Shown: positions 34,783 through 44,354 of the stretch, piece by piece
How positions within the stretch are numbered: the stretch's first letter is position 1
How the letters are laid out: each line of letters starts with the position of its first letter
Assembly (NCBI RefSeq): GCF_001280425.1
Contig: NZ_LIUF01000002.1
Coordinates: 682,001-746,000 of the forward strand
Direction: 5' to 3'
Length of the DNA stretch: 64,000 nt
From: Haloarcula rubripromontorii
GTDB lineage: Archaea; Halobacteriota; Halobacteria; Halobacteriales; Haloarculaceae
Translations under genes and position numbers: made by a program
The notes under the pieces: model-generated
What the model saw: the letters and a program-made list of their open reading frames with translations, nothing else
Told to the model about the DNA's origin: nothing
Database searches by the model: none

Positions 34783-36485
34783 AGCAGGTATCGCTGTGCG
34801 AGCGGGAGTTCCGAAGACGGTTCGCAGGTGACGTGGTCGCCGTCGACCCGGACCTCGAACGTCTCGGGGTCGACCTCGATATCGTCGGGGCAGTAGTCGT
34901 TGTACACCATGTCGTCCTTGCCGGGCGTGCGCGCCCCCTCTATCGGGACGACGCGGGAGTCGAGCCCGTACTCCTCGCCGACGCCGGCCTCGGCGGCCGC
35001 CGGGGAGACGAACGACAGGGAAAGGGCGTGCCTGGCCTTGCCGACCGCGCCGGCCCGTTCGCGCTGGATGATGGGCTCGCAGGTCATCAGCGAGCCGTTG
35101 GCCTCGCCCATCTCCGAGTGGACCGGGAAGCCGCCCTTGAACGTCATCGCCGGCTTGACACCGAAGAACGCGGGGTCCCAGAGGCAGATGTCGGCCAGTT
35201 TGCCGGGTTCGAGGGTTCCGACGTACTCGTCGATGCCGGCGCTGATAGCGGGGTTGATGGTGTACTTGGCGATGTAGCGCTTGATGCGGTGGTTGTCCGC
35301 GCCGGTCCCCTCGTCCTCGGGGAGCGGGCCGCGCTGGGATTTCATCTTCGAGGCCGTCTGCCACGTCCGCGGGATGACCTCGGCCATCCGCCCCATCGCC
35401 TGGGAGTCGGAGGTCATCATCGAGATGGCCCCCATGTCGTGGAGCACGTCCTCGGCGGCGATTGTCTCCGCGCGAACGCGGGACTCAGCGAAGGCCACGT
35501 CCTCGGGCACGTCGGGGTTGAGGTGGTGACACACCATCACCATGTCCAGGTGTTCGTCGAACGTGTTGTCGGTGTAGGGCATCGACGGATTGGTCGACGA
35601 CGGGAGCATGTTCGGCTCGCCGACCATCTCCATGATGTCCGGCGCGTGACCGCCGCCCGCGCCCTCGATGTGGAACAGGTGCATCGTCCGGCCGTCGACA
35701 GCACCGAAGGTGTTCTCGACGAAGCCGGCCTCGTTCAGCGTATCCGTGTGCATGCAGACCTGCACGCCCTCGTCTTCGGCGACGTCGAGGCAGGTGTCGA
35801 TTGTCTCGGGCGTCGACCCCCAGTCCTCGTGGAGCTTCAGTCCGCAGGCCCCGGCCGCGACCTGCTCGCGGAGCGGGCCGGGGTCGGAGGCGTTGCCCTT
35901 GCCGTAGAAGCCGACGTTGACCGGCCACTCTTCGGCGGCCTGCAGGAAGCGCTTGATGTTCTCCGGGCCGGTCGTGGTCGTGGTCGCGCCGCCGCCGTAC
36001 CCGCCGCCGAGCATCGTCGTGATACCGCCCGACAGCGCGTGTTCGTGGAGCTGTGCGGAGTTGAAGTGGATGTGGATGTCGAGGCCGCCGGCGGTCGCTA
36101 TCTTCCCCTCGGCCGGGTACACGTCCGTCGACGGGCCGACGACCATGTCGACGCCGTCCATCGTGTCGGGGTTGCCGGCCTTCCCGATGCCGGCGATCTC
36201 GCCGTTCCGAATGCCGATGTCGGCGGCGACGATGCCGAGTATCGGGTCGATAATCGTCGCGTTAGTCAGTACCCAGTCGAGTGCCCCCTCCGCCTGTGTG
36301 ACGCCGGGAGCCATCCCCAGGCCGTCACGCAGGGTCTTGCCGCCGCCGAACACGGCCTCGTCGCCGTGGGTCCGCAGGTCCTCCTCGACCTCGGCGAACA
36401 GTTCCGTGTCACCGAGCCGGATTTTATCACCCGTCGTCGGCCCATACAGTTCGGCGTAGTTCTCGCGGTCGATGTCGCGTGTCAC
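34779..36485 (-). CDS. ureC: Urease alpha subunit (catalytic)
   Basis: A 568-residue nickel amidohydrolase that splits urea into ammonia and carbamate. All catalytic residues are present with bacterial spacing: H138 and H140 in DIHIHFN, carbamylated K217 and H219 in [10 protein letters not shown]246 in MHTDTLNE, H272 in [12 protein letters not shown], flap C319-H320 in VCHHLNPD, and D360 in [11 protein letters not shown]. The enzyme is cytoplasmic and assembles with UreA and UreB. It overlaps both ureB and ureA by 4 bases. Confidence 0.97.
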   Translation of the reverse strand: MTRDIDRENYAELYGPTTGDKIRLGDTELFAEVEEDLRTHGDEAVFGGGKTLRDGLGMAPGVTQAEGALDWVLTNATIIDPILGIVAADIGIRNGEIAGIGKAGNPDTMDGVDMVVGPSTDVYPAEGKIATAGGLDIHIHFNSAQLHEHALSGGITTMLGGGYGGGATTTTTGPENIKRFLQAAEEWPVNVGFYGKGNASDPGPLREQVAAGACGLKLHEDWGSTPETIDTCLDVAEDEGVQVCMHTDTLNEAGFVENTFGAVDGRTMHLFHIEGAGGGHAPDIMEMVGEPNMLPSSTNPSMPYTDNTFDEHLDMVMVCHHLNPDVPEDVAFAESRVRAETIAAEDVLHDMGAISMMTSDSQAMGRMAEVIPRTWQTASKMKSQRGPLPEDEGTGADNHRIKRYIAKYTINPAISAGIDEYVGTLEPGKLADICLWDPAFFGVKPAMTFKGGFPVHSEMGEANGSLMTCEPIIQRERAGAVGKARHALSLSFVSPAAAEAGVGEEYGLDSRVVPIEGARTPGKDDMVYNDYCPDDIEVDPETFEVRVDGDHVTCEPSSELPLAQRYLL

Positions 36486-36883
36486 TCCGCTCCCTCCTCA
36501 TTGTCGGCCCCGGTGTCGCGGAATCCGGCCGCGCGCATCCACTCGACCGCGTCGCTCGTGTCGCCGTCGACGCTCCCGTTCACGAGGCCGTTCATCCCGT
36601 GGGCGCGGCGCTTCCCGCCGATTTCGACGAGTTCGACGGTCTGCTCCTCGCCGGGCTCGAACCGGACGGCCGTCCCGGCGGGGATGTTCAGCCGCATCCC
36701 CATTGCCGCCTCGCGGTCGAACTCCAGCGCGGCGTTGGCCTCGAAGAAGTGAAAATGCGACCCGACCTGCGAGGGCCGGTCGCCGGTGTTGCCGACGGTC
36801 ACTTCCGTCGTTTCTCGGCCCTCGTTCAGCGTCACTGTTCCTTCACCTGGGATGACCTCGCCGGGTACAAGTCCATCACTCAT
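36482..36883 (-). CDS. ureB: Urease beta subunit
   Basis: A 133-residue structural subunit with [20 protein letters not shown] at the N-terminus, [19 protein letters not shown] in the core and [20 protein letters not shown], all characteristic. The ATG at 36883 is preferred over an in-frame codon at 36946 because homology starts at MSDGLVPGE and a purine-rich GGCGGTGGCGGG lies directly upstream. It is the first gene of the seven-gene ure operon; transcription starts in the large intergenic region shared with urtA, where a TATA-like element lies near 37008-37016 (minus strand). Confidence 0.95.
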   Translation of the reverse strand: MSDGLVPGEVIPGEGTVTLNEGRETTEVTVGNTGDRPSQVGSHFHFFEANAALEFDREAAMGMRLNIPAGTAVRFEPGEEQTVELVEIGGKRRAHGMNGLVNGSVDGDTSDAVEWMRAAGFRDTGADNEEGAE

Positions 36884-37031
36884 CCCGCCACCGCCCCAGT
36901 GATTTCTGACTGTTTGTCTATCATCTGCCCCTCTCTTTGAATACACATACTAAAATGGTTGCTCTCTGCGCAAGTGACGCCTCTATATCGAGAATAGGGT
37001 TATATACTAAACTTCCAACTCAAAATAAAGG

Positions 37032-37048
37032 GGTTCGATTATCGAACC
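37032..37048. promoter_or_regulatory. Palindrome between ureB and urtA
   Basis: GGTTCGAT-T-ATCGAACC is a perfect 17-bp dyad about 150 bases before ureB, beside a TATA-like gttatatac. A second weaker dyad, CGATAT (37213-37218) and ATATCG (37230-37235), lies closer to urtA. The remainder of 36884-37515 is AT-rich, with no coding frame. Both dyads are candidate operators for nitrogen control of the divergent urea genes. Confidence 0.4.
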
Positions 37049-37515
37049 GTCCTACTTCCCAGCGCCAACACGACTCACGTCCAGTCTGGCATTAGCATTG
37101 GCGGGGAGTCGCTCCTGTGACGCGGGCCAGAATATGACAGGCGATCTCCGGACTGGGGACGCAAAACTGGCCGACAGCGGCGAACCAAACCGCTATGGCG
37201 AAAATATTGCCTCGATATCTTCTTTTTCAATATCGGCTAATTAGCGCCTAAAATACTGGAGAATTTCAAACATACTCTCCACTACTAGCTATTCGGGTGA
37301 CTATCTGTCATATCCTTTGACGACCTTATACTGTCAAGACTGTGTGGTGGACAATATAAGATAAGAGTGGCAAACCTTATTTTCCCCCTCCCAGACGGCA
37401 ACACTGTGAACGAAATCATGGACGAACGTTCGGATATCATGAGCAGAGAACGATATATTGCCAATGATGTTGGACATAATAGTACTAACAAAAACATCGT
37501 AGCGGGGGGAGACGC

Positions 37516-38823
37516 ATGAATCGCTCGTCCGTCAGCCGACGCCAGTTCCTCGGCGCGAGCGGGGCCGCACTCGTCACCGGCCTTGCGGGCTGTTCTGCCG
37601 GTGAAGGTGGGACTTCCACGGACACCGCAAGCAGCACTGATACCCTCAAAATTGGCGTTCTGGAGGACCAGTCCGGGAACTTCGCCCTCGTCGGCGACCC
37701 GAAGGCCAAGGCGTCGATGCTCGCTATCGAAGAAATCAACGCCAACGGTGGTATCGACGGCAAGCAGATCGAGACGTTCCAGCGCGACCCTCAGTCTGAT
37801 AACCAGCGGTATCAGGAGCTCACCCGCACGGCGATTAACGAGGAGAACGTCGACGCGCTGTGGGCCGGCTACTCCTCGGCGACCCGTGAGGCCATCCGTC
37901 CGATAATCGACCGCAACGAACAGCTCTACTTCTACACCACGCAGTACGAGGGCGGCGTCTGCGACGAGTTCACCTTCGCGGTCGGCCCCACCGCCCGCCA
38001 GCAGCTCGGCATCGTCCTCCCGTACCTGGTCGAGGAGTTCGGGCCGGACATCTACACTATCGCGGCCGACTACAACTTCGGCCAGCTCTCCGCTGACTGG
38101 GTCAAGGTGCTGGCGAACGAAAACGACGCGAACGTCCTCGGCGAGGAGTTCATCCCGCTCAGTGAGTCCTCGTTCGGCTCGACGATCAACCGGATTCAGG
38201 AGGCCGATCCGGACTTCGTCATGTCGATGCTCGTCGGGGCGAACCACACGTCGTTCTACGAGCAGAAGGCTTCGGCCGGCCTTGACGTGCCAATCGGCAC
38301 CTCGACGGCGATGGCACAGGGGTACGAGCACCGACGGCTCGACGCCCCGGCGATGGCCAACATCTACGCCGGCGTCAACTACATGGAGGAAGTCCCGACC
38401 GACAGCAACACGGGTGACGGCGGCTTCGTCGACCGGTACTTCGAGATGTACCCCGACGCCCCCTACCTCAACGAGGAGGCCGAGACCAACTACTTCTCGA
38501 CGTACATGTATAAGAAGGCCGTCGAGCAGGCCGGGACCACTGAACAGCCGGAAGTCATCGAGGCCCTGGAATCGGGCATCGAACTCGGCACCGAGGAGGC
38601 ACCCGAAGCGCCGGAGGGAGAGACCATCAAGCTCGACGGCGCGACCCACCACGTCGACCATCACATGTGGATTATGCGCGCCGACGAGGAGCACAACATC
38701 GAAGCCGTCGAGAACCGCCAGATTCCCGAAACGTTCCTCTCGGAAACGGCCGGCTGTAACCTCCCCGAGAACCCGGAGCAGACCCAGTACACCCCGGTCG
38801 ACTACTACGAGGAGGCCGAGTAG
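37516..38823 (+). CDS. urtA: Urea ABC transporter substrate-binding lipoprotein
   Basis: A 435-residue family 5 (amide/branched-chain type) binding protein. The signal SVSRRQFLGASGAALVTG is a twin-arginine motif and is followed by the lipobox LAGC, so the protein is a Tat-exported lipoprotein. The mature part shows LKIGVLEDQSGNFALVG, INANGGIDGKQIE, and LYFYTTQYEGGVCDEF, a pattern typical of UrtA, ending QTQYTPVDYYEEAE. The ATG has a strong GGGGGGAG ribosome site five bases upstream, so this mRNA has a leader. It starts the urt operon, divergent from urease. Confidence 0.95.
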   Translation: MNRSSVSRRQFLGASGAALVTGLAGCSAGEGGTSTDTASSTDTLKIGVLEDQSGNFALVGDPKAKASMLAIEEINANGGIDGKQIETFQRDPQSDNQRYQELTRTAINEENVDALWAGYSSATREAIRPIIDRNEQLYFYTTQYEGGVCDEFTFAVGPTARQQLGIVLPYLVEEFGPDIYTIAADYNFGQLSADWVKVLANENDANVLGEEFIPLSESSFGSTINRIQEADPDFVMSMLVGANHTSFYEQKASAGLDVPIGTSTAMAQGYEHRRLDAPAMANIYAGVNYMEEVPTDSNTGDGGFVDRYFEMYPDAPYLNEEAETNYFSTYMYKKAVEQAGTTEQPEVIEALESGIELGTEEAPEAPEGETIKLDGATHHVDHHMWIMRADEEHNIEAVENRQIPETFLSETAGCNLPENPEQTQYTPVDYYEEAE

Positions 38824-38825
38824 GG

Positions 38826-39764
38826 ATGGTAAACGGGATCAACCTCGCGTTACAGTTCCTCGATAGCTTCGCGTTCATCGTGCTCGCCGCGGCGGGGTTG
38901 GCCATCATCTTCGGCATCATGGGCGTCATCAACCTGGCACACGGGGAGTTCATCCTTATCGGGGCCTACACTGCGACGCTGGCCGTGACGCAACTCGGCC
39001 TCCCGCTCGTCGTGGCGATGCTCGTCGGCGGTCTGGTCACCGGCCTCTTCGGGATTCTGACCGAGCGGGTCATTATCTCCGGAGCGTGGCCAAATTACAT
39101 CAGTCAACGGACGCTGGGCCGCGATGTCATCGAACCGCTGTACGACCGGCTGGCCGATTCCATGGTCGCCACGTTCGGGCTCAGCCTGATACTGACGCAG
39201 GGCGCTCGGATCCGCTTCGGGAATTCCATCGACCAGATAGCCACGCCGTTCGGTGCGATATCGTACGGGGAGTTCTCGTACTCGTCGTATCGGATCGTCC
39301 TGGCTGGCGTCAGTATCGGCCTGCTTCTGGTCACCTACTACCTGTTCACTCGGACGGACTTCGGGATGCGAGCCCGGGCGACGATACAGGACAAGGAGAC
39401 GGCACAGGCGATGGGCGTCAACACCGACCGGATGTACATGCTGACGTTCGGCTTCGGCTCGGCGCTGGCCGGACTGACCGGCGCGCTGTTCGCGCCAGTC
39501 ATCTCGATGCAGCCGACGCTGGGCGACCAGTTCCTGGTCGAAGCGTTCGTCGCTGTCGTCGTCGGCGGCCCGAGCGTCGTCCTCGGGACCGCGCTATCGG
39601 GGGGTGTCCTTGGGGCGATTCTGGCCACGTTCTCGAATCTCTACGGGACGTTCATCGGCCGTATCGCGCTGCTCGTTGCTGCGCTCATCGCCCTCCGGTT
39701 CCTCCCCAACGGCATCACCGGCTTCATCGAACAACTGCGGAAACGGAGACAGGAGAGCGACTAG
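38826..39764 (+). CDS. urtB: Urea ABC transporter permease UrtB
   Basis: A 312-residue LivH-type permease with about eight membrane segments. It begins with LQFLDSFAFIVLAAAGLAII, then GVINLAHGEFILIGAYTA, a hallmark of this family, and the later MGVNTDRMYMLTFGFGSAL. It starts 2 bases after urtA and abuts urtC. Genes are in the classical urtABCDE order, which supports urea rather than amino acids as substrate. Confidence 0.94.
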   Translation: MVNGINLALQFLDSFAFIVLAAAGLAIIFGIMGVINLAHGEFILIGAYTATLAVTQLGLPLVVAMLVGGLVTGLFGILTERVIISGAWPNYISQRTLGRDVIEPLYDRLADSMVATFGLSLILTQGARIRFGNSIDQIATPFGAISYGEFSYSSYRIVLAGVSIGLLLVTYYLFTRTDFGMRARATIQDKETAQAMGVNTDRMYMLTFGFGSALAGLTGALFAPVISMQPTLGDQFLVEAFVAVVVGGPSVVLGTALSGGVLGAILATFSNLYGTFIGRIALLVAALIALRFLPNGITGFIEQLRKRRQESD

Positions 39765-40919
39765 ATGTCGAGAAACAGTGCAAACGGTGGGATGAACAGG
39801 TCGCTCCCGAGCCGGCTTCGCAGTCGGTTCGAGGGGCCAAACACCATCGGGGAGTCACGTGGGTTCTGGGTTGGCTTCGCCGCCGCCGTAGCGGCGCTCG
39901 CCATCTACCCGGCCTTCGGTGATGGCTCCCAGCTGTCGCTGTTCATGGTGCTGGCCCTCTTGGGGCTTTCCCTGTCAGTCGTCTGGGGCTACTCGGGCGT
40001 GTTGAGCTTCGGGCAGGTCGTCTTCTTCGGCATCGGAGCCTACACGTTCGGCGTCGTCTCGATCAACTTTGCGACCCCGGGTGGGATCACGGCTGCCGTC
40101 GTCGCCGGTATCGTCGGCGGCGGCCTCAGCGCCGCGATTCTGGGCTACTTCATGTTCTACGGCGGGGTGCGGGACGTCTACGTGACCATCATCACGCTCG
40201 TCTCGACCATCGTGATGCACACGTTCATGGCTCAGACCGCCGGGTCAGAGTGGGCCATCGGCGAGGCGGCGCTGGGCGGGTTCAACGGGATGCCGGACAT
40301 CCCGCTGTTGACCCTCGGCGTCGGTGGGCTGTCGTACCAGTTCATCTACAACCCGTTCCCGATGCGGATACTCGGCATCGGAGCGTTTGAGATCAGTCCG
40401 TTCTACTATCTCGTGTTAGTGTTGCTGGTCGGGACGTACCTCGGACTGCGAGCCCTCGTCAACTCCGACTACGGCCGCGTGATGGTCGCCGTTCGCGAGG
40501 ACGAGGACCGCACAGAGATGTTTGGCTACAACGTGACCCGCGTCAAGTTCGTCGTGTTCACGCTCGGAGGCGCGCTGGCGGGGTTGTCCGGCGTGCTGTA
40601 CGCCGCACGGAACGTCTACATCGACCCGACCGTGTTCTCGCTGCTGTTTGCGACGCTGCCGGTCATCTGGGTGAGTATCGGCGGCCGAAAGAGTTTGCTC
40701 GGGGCCGTCGTCGCCACGCTCGCCGTCGAGTACCTTCGCATCTCGATGGCGGGTGAGCTGGCGCTGGTCCTGCTTGGCACCCTGTTGCTGGTGACGATTC
40801 TGGTGCTTCCGAGCGGCCTCGTTCCGTGGCTCCACGAACAGATCGTCGACACTCGACTCGGACCGGGTGAAGCCGGTGGAGCCGACACACCCGATGCGCC
40901 GAGTGAGGTGAGTGACTAA
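39765..40919 (+). CDS. urtC: Urea ABC transporter permease UrtC
   Basis: A 384-residue LivM-type permease, longer than average because of polar ends. It has about nine membrane segments, with SLSVVWGYSGVLSFGQVVFF, YGRVMVAVREDEDRTEMFGY and LSGVLYAARNVYIDPTVFS as family landmarks. It follows urtB with no gap, and its TAA overlaps the ATG of urtD by one base. It forms the urea channel with UrtB. Confidence 0.94.
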   Translation: MSRNSANGGMNRSLPSRLRSRFEGPNTIGESRGFWVGFAAAVAALAIYPAFGDGSQLSLFMVLALLGLSLSVVWGYSGVLSFGQVVFFGIGAYTFGVVSINFATPGGITAAVVAGIVGGGLSAAILGYFMFYGGVRDVYVTIITLVSTIVMHTFMAQTAGSEWAIGEAALGGFNGMPDIPLLTLGVGGLSYQFIYNPFPMRILGIGAFEISPFYYLVLVLLVGTYLGLRALVNSDYGRVMVAVREDEDRTEMFGYNVTRVKFVVFTLGGALAGLSGVLYAARNVYIDPTVFSLLFATLPVIWVSIGGRKSLLGAVVATLAVEYLRISMAGELALVLLGTLLLVTILVLPSGLVPWLHEQIVDTRLGPGEAGGADTPDAPSEVSD

Positions 40920-41725
40920 TGAGTGATACTGAAACCGAATCCGATATCGACCCGCTTGGACCGAACGTCCGGCAAACCGCTGCGGAACTGGCAACGGGCG
41001 ACAGAACCGAGACACTGCTGCAGACCGACGGCCTCGTCAAACAGTTCGGCGGGTTCACCGCCACCGACGACGTCGACTTCTCGGTCGCCGAGGGGGAGCT
41101 TCGCTGTCTCATCGGCCCCAACGGGGCCGGCAAGTCGACGCTGTTGAACTTGATTACTGGTACCTACGAGGCGAGTGACGGCAGCATCTACTACAACGGC
41201 CACGACATCACCGACCTCGACCCACACGAGCGGGTGTCACGCGGCATCAGCATGAAGTTCCAGGTTCCGTCCGTGTACGGTGATCTGAGCGTCAGAGAGA
41301 ACGTCAGGCTCCCCGTCCAGCAGTTCGCCGATGGAGAGGAGCGGCGGCGGCTTGTCGCGGAGGCCATCGAGGCTGCTGGTCTTACCGGCTACGAGGACGT
41401 CGATGCGTCCCAGCTCTCACACGGCCAACAACAGCAACTGGAAATCGGGATGGCTGCCGCGCTCGAACCCGACCTGCTCTTGCTGGACGAGCCGGTTGCC
41501 GGCCTCGACGTGGCTGAGCGCGAAGCTATCGCCGAGCGGATCAGACGGCTCAACGAGGAGGCAGGGATCGCTTTCATCGTCATCGAACACGACACCGACT
41601 TCGTCGCAAGCATCGCCGAGGAAGTGACCGTCCTGCACAACGGCGAAGTGTTCCGCGAGGGACCAATTGCGGAAATCGAATCTGACCCGGAGGTCCAGCG
41701 GATCTATCTGGGGGGTGAGTCGTGA
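40919..41725 (+). CDS. urtD: Urea ABC transporter ATPase UrtD
   Basis: A 268-residue LivG-type ATPase. It has Walker A GPNGAGKST (about 65-73), the family-specific SMKFQVPSVYGDLSVREN, signature LSHGQQQQLEIGMA and Walker B LLLLDEPVAGLD, with IVIEHDTDFVASIAEEVTV at the switch. The S-H-G-Q signature is usual for LivG/UrtD. Start and stop codons overlap urtC and urtE by one base each, implying tight coupling. The N-terminal 40 residues are an acidic extension. Confidence 0.94.
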   Translation: MSDTETESDIDPLGPNVRQTAAELATGDRTETLLQTDGLVKQFGGFTATDDVDFSVAEGELRCLIGPNGAGKSTLLNLITGTYEASDGSIYYNGHDITDLDPHERVSRGISMKFQVPSVYGDLSVRENVRLPVQQFADGEERRRLVAEAIEAAGLTGYEDVDASQLSHGQQQQLEIGMAAALEPDLLLLDEPVAGLDVAEREAIAERIRRLNEEAGIAFIVIEHDTDFVASIAEEVTVLHNGEVFREGPIAEIESDPEVQRIYLGGES

Positions 41726-42423
41726 TGCTCGAACTCGATGACGTTTCCGCTGCATACGACACGACGCCGATACTGCGGGACGTGGACCTCTCCGTCGAGG
41801 AGGGGGAAATCGTCGGCGTGATGGGGAAAAACGGCGTCGGCAAGACGACGCTCCTGAAGACGGTGATGGGGCTCTTAGAGCCCAGCGAGGGGACTATCAG
41901 CTACGACGGCACCGACGTGACCCACGCGAGCGCCGACGAGCGCGCCCGGGCCGGCGTCGGCTACATTCCGCAGGGCCGGGACGTGTTTCCCAAGCTAACC
42001 GTCGAACAGAACATCAAAATGGGTGAGACCATCCGGTCGGACAGCGATGAAACGCTGTACGACCAGATATACGACTACTTCCCCGTGCTGGAAGAGCGGG
42101 CCAGCCAGGAGGCCGGCACGCTCTCGGGCGGGCAACAGCAGATGCTCGCCATCGGCCGCGCACTGGTCTCGAACCCCGACCTGCTCTTGCTCGATGAACC
42201 GTCTGAGGGCATCCAGCCCTCTATCGTCGATCAGATCAGCCAGGATATGCAGACAATTAACGACGACCTCGGGACGACGATTCTGTTCGTCGAGCAGAAC
42301 CTCGGGGTCATCCGTGAGATGGCCGACCGCTGTTACGCGATGGAGCGTGGCACGGTCGTCGACGAACTCGGCCCGTCGACGATCGCCGACGAGGACGCTA
42401 TCGCGGAGTATCTCGCGGTCTGA
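41725..42423 (+). CDS. urtE: Urea ABC transporter ATPase UrtE
   Basis: A 232-residue LivF-type ATPase with Walker A GKNGVGKTT (about 34-42), YIPQGRDVFPKLTVEQN (UrtE-like, with F-P-K-L-T-V), signature LSGGQQQMLAIGRAL and Walker B LLLLDEPSEGIQPSI. The E-G-I-Q-P sequence is common in UrtE. The ATG at 41725 overlaps the urtD stop; a GTG one codon upstream is an alternative. It is the last gene of the operon. Confidence 0.94.
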   Translation: MLELDDVSAAYDTTPILRDVDLSVEEGEIVGVMGKNGVGKTTLLKTVMGLLEPSEGTISYDGTDVTHASADERARAGVGYIPQGRDVFPKLTVEQNIKMGETIRSDSDETLYDQIYDYFPVLEERASQEAGTLSGGQQQMLAIGRALVSNPDLLLLDEPSEGIQPSIVDQISQDMQTINDDLGTTILFVEQNLGVIREMADRCYAMERGTVVDELGPSTIADEDAIAEYLAV

Positions 42424-42596
42424 GACGGGCTGTTGTCGCTGGTCCGGCCGCTGGCACCTTCGGGCGGTCGCCCGCGGAACGACCCATGGCGGTTCGGACG
42501 CGCGCTGTAATATTGCGTATCTAACTATTCCCTGATTACAGGCAAGCAACCGAATCAACAGGAACTTGAGTACCCATCGTACAGACGTGTACACGA

Positions 42597-44012
42597 ATGT
42601 CCGATCGTGATTCATGGATCTCGAACCTCGGTTTCGTGCTTGCCGCTGTCGGCGGTGCAGCGGGCCTCGGGAACATCTGGCGGTTCCCCTGGCTGACCGC
42701 CGGAAACGGCGGCAGCGCGTTCCTCATCGTTTATCTGCTCGTCGTCGTCGGTATCGGCGTTCCGGGACTGCTCGCTGAGTTCGTCCTCGGACGCTGTGGG
42801 CGGCAGACGCCAACTGCGGCGTTGCGCTCACTCACCGGCTCCCGCTGGGGGTCGTGGCTGGGCGCGTTCAACGTCCTCACAACGCTCGTTATCCTCTCGT
42901 TCTACTCCGTCGTCGGCGGGTGGATCCTCCGCTACACGTTCGTCTCGCCGGTCGGGGCGTACTTCGGGCAGCCCCAGCAGTACTTCGGAGCGATGAGCTT
43001 CGGACTCGACGCGGTCGCCTTTCACCTGCTGTTTCTCGGTATCGTCGCTGCCATCGTCTTTTTCGGCGTGAGCAACGGTATCGAACGCGTCTCGAAGGTG
43101 ATGCTCCCCGGCGTCGTGATTATCCTCCTCGGCCTCGCGGTGTGGACGGCCACCCAGCCGGGCACGGCCGCTGGTTACGCGTTCTATCTCAGTTTCGACG
43201 CCGAATACCTCGCAGCGAACTTCCTGAGCGTCATCGGACCGGCGGCGGGACAGGCGCTGTTCACTCTCTCGCTCGGTGCTGGCGTCATGTTGACCTACGC
43301 CTCGTATCTCGACGATAACGCATCGCTTCCGCGGGATACGCTCGTCATCGCGGTCTCAAACACGTTCATTGGAGTCCTCGCCGGGCTGGTCGTCATTCCG
43401 CTGCTGTTTTCTCAGGGCGTCGACCCCGGGCAGGGCGGCCCTGGTGCGCTGTTCGTCGCGCTCGCGACGGCGTTTGCGACGCTTCCGGGCGGTGAACTCG
43501 TCGCGACTGCGTTCTTCGCGACCGTGCTGATGGCCGCGGTGACCAGCGGTATCAGCCTGCTTGAGACACCGGTAGCAACGCTCGTCGACAGCTTCGGCGT
43601 CCCGCGACGCCGGGCGACGGTACTGGTATCGATCCTGCTTGCGGCCACCGGGAGCGGACTGTCACTCACAAGCTCGGTATTCCAGTTCGTCTCCGGCACG
43701 CTCGCCGACCTCCTCTTGACTGTCGGGCTGTTCGCGTTCACTGTCATCGTCGGCTGGCTGCTGCGCGAGGACGCGGTCGCGGAGTTCCGCGCCGGAACCG
43801 ACCGCTTCGAGTGGCTGGCCGAGCCGTGGCTCCTGACCGTTAGCTGGGTGCTCCCCGTTGTTGTACTGTTCCTGCTGACGAACACGCTCGCGTCGCTCGC
43901 CGGGATGTCGCTGGGACTTGGCGGCCGAGCGCTTATCGCTGTCGTCGGCACTGTCGCCCTGGCTGTCATCGTTCGAAACGGAAGCCGAAGCGACCTGTTG
44001 AGTTCGCACTAA
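42597..44012 (+). CDS. Sodium-dependent transporter, NSS (SNF) family
   Basis: A 471-residue membrane symporter with 11-12 hydrophobic segments. The first segment contains LGFVLAAVGGAAGLGNIWRF, the sodium and substrate-binding unwound helix of the LeuT fold; further landmarks are LLAEFVLGRCGRQTP and LFTLSLGAGVMLTYASYL. Members import amino acids or related small molecules with Na+. It follows urtE by 170 bases, on the same strand but with its own probable promoter. A link to nitrogen supply is plausible from position only; the substrate is unknown. Confidence 0.9.
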   Translation: MSDRDSWISNLGFVLAAVGGAAGLGNIWRFPWLTAGNGGSAFLIVYLLVVVGIGVPGLLAEFVLGRCGRQTPTAALRSLTGSRWGSWLGAFNVLTTLVILSFYSVVGGWILRYTFVSPVGAYFGQPQQYFGAMSFGLDAVAFHLLFLGIVAAIVFFGVSNGIERVSKVMLPGVVIILLGLAVWTATQPGTAAGYAFYLSFDAEYLAANFLSVIGPAAGQALFTLSLGAGVMLTYASYLDDNASLPRDTLVIAVSNTFIGVLAGLVVIPLLFSQGVDPGQGGPGALFVALATAFATLPGGELVATAFFATVLMAAVTSGISLLETPVATLVDSFGVPRRRATVLVSILLAATGSGLSLTSSVFQFVSGTLADLLLTVGLFAFTVIVGWLLREDAVAEFRAGTDRFEWLAEPWLLTVSWVLPVVVLFLLTNTLASLAGMSLGLGGRALIAVVGTVALAVIVRNGSRSDLLSSH

Positions 44013-44354
44013 GACGGCTGTCTTGACTCGCCCCTGCTCTGGAACCCGGCAATGTCGCGGGGACCGTACTTTCGATTGTAGCTTCCCGCACACTGTTCGC
44101 TAACGGCTCTTGTACGCGGCGGGGCAGAAAAGGCACACACCGCATCCAACCCTCCCCTCTCAATATTGCGACCGGGAATCCGTCTCATCGGCGTCATCGT
44201 TCAGTGTGGTCACGGACCCTTACCCCTCGAATGGCCTGACCTGACACGGTAGTCAAATTATTCACTGCTCATTCCTCGTGTCACCTGCGCACCGTTGAAA
44301 ACCAGCGATGGCTTAATGGAATATGTTTCGGCAGTTCGCGGCCGTCATCTGGCG
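44013..44354. other. Intergenic region without a recognisable gene
   Basis: Lies between two convergent genes. Only short out-of-frame ORFs are present and no terminator hairpin, tRNA or repeat is evident. Confidence 0.5.

Noticed and set aside
34402-35364. A 320-codon frame that includes ureA.
   Set aside because: Its upstream part is antisense-like shadow inside ureC in another frame; homology to urease gamma begins only at 34782.
34833-36752. A 639-codon plus-strand frame opposite ureC.
   Set aside because: A GC-rich shadow of the urease genes: its composition is rich in V, G, R, H and D with no motif, and ureC has all catalytic residues.
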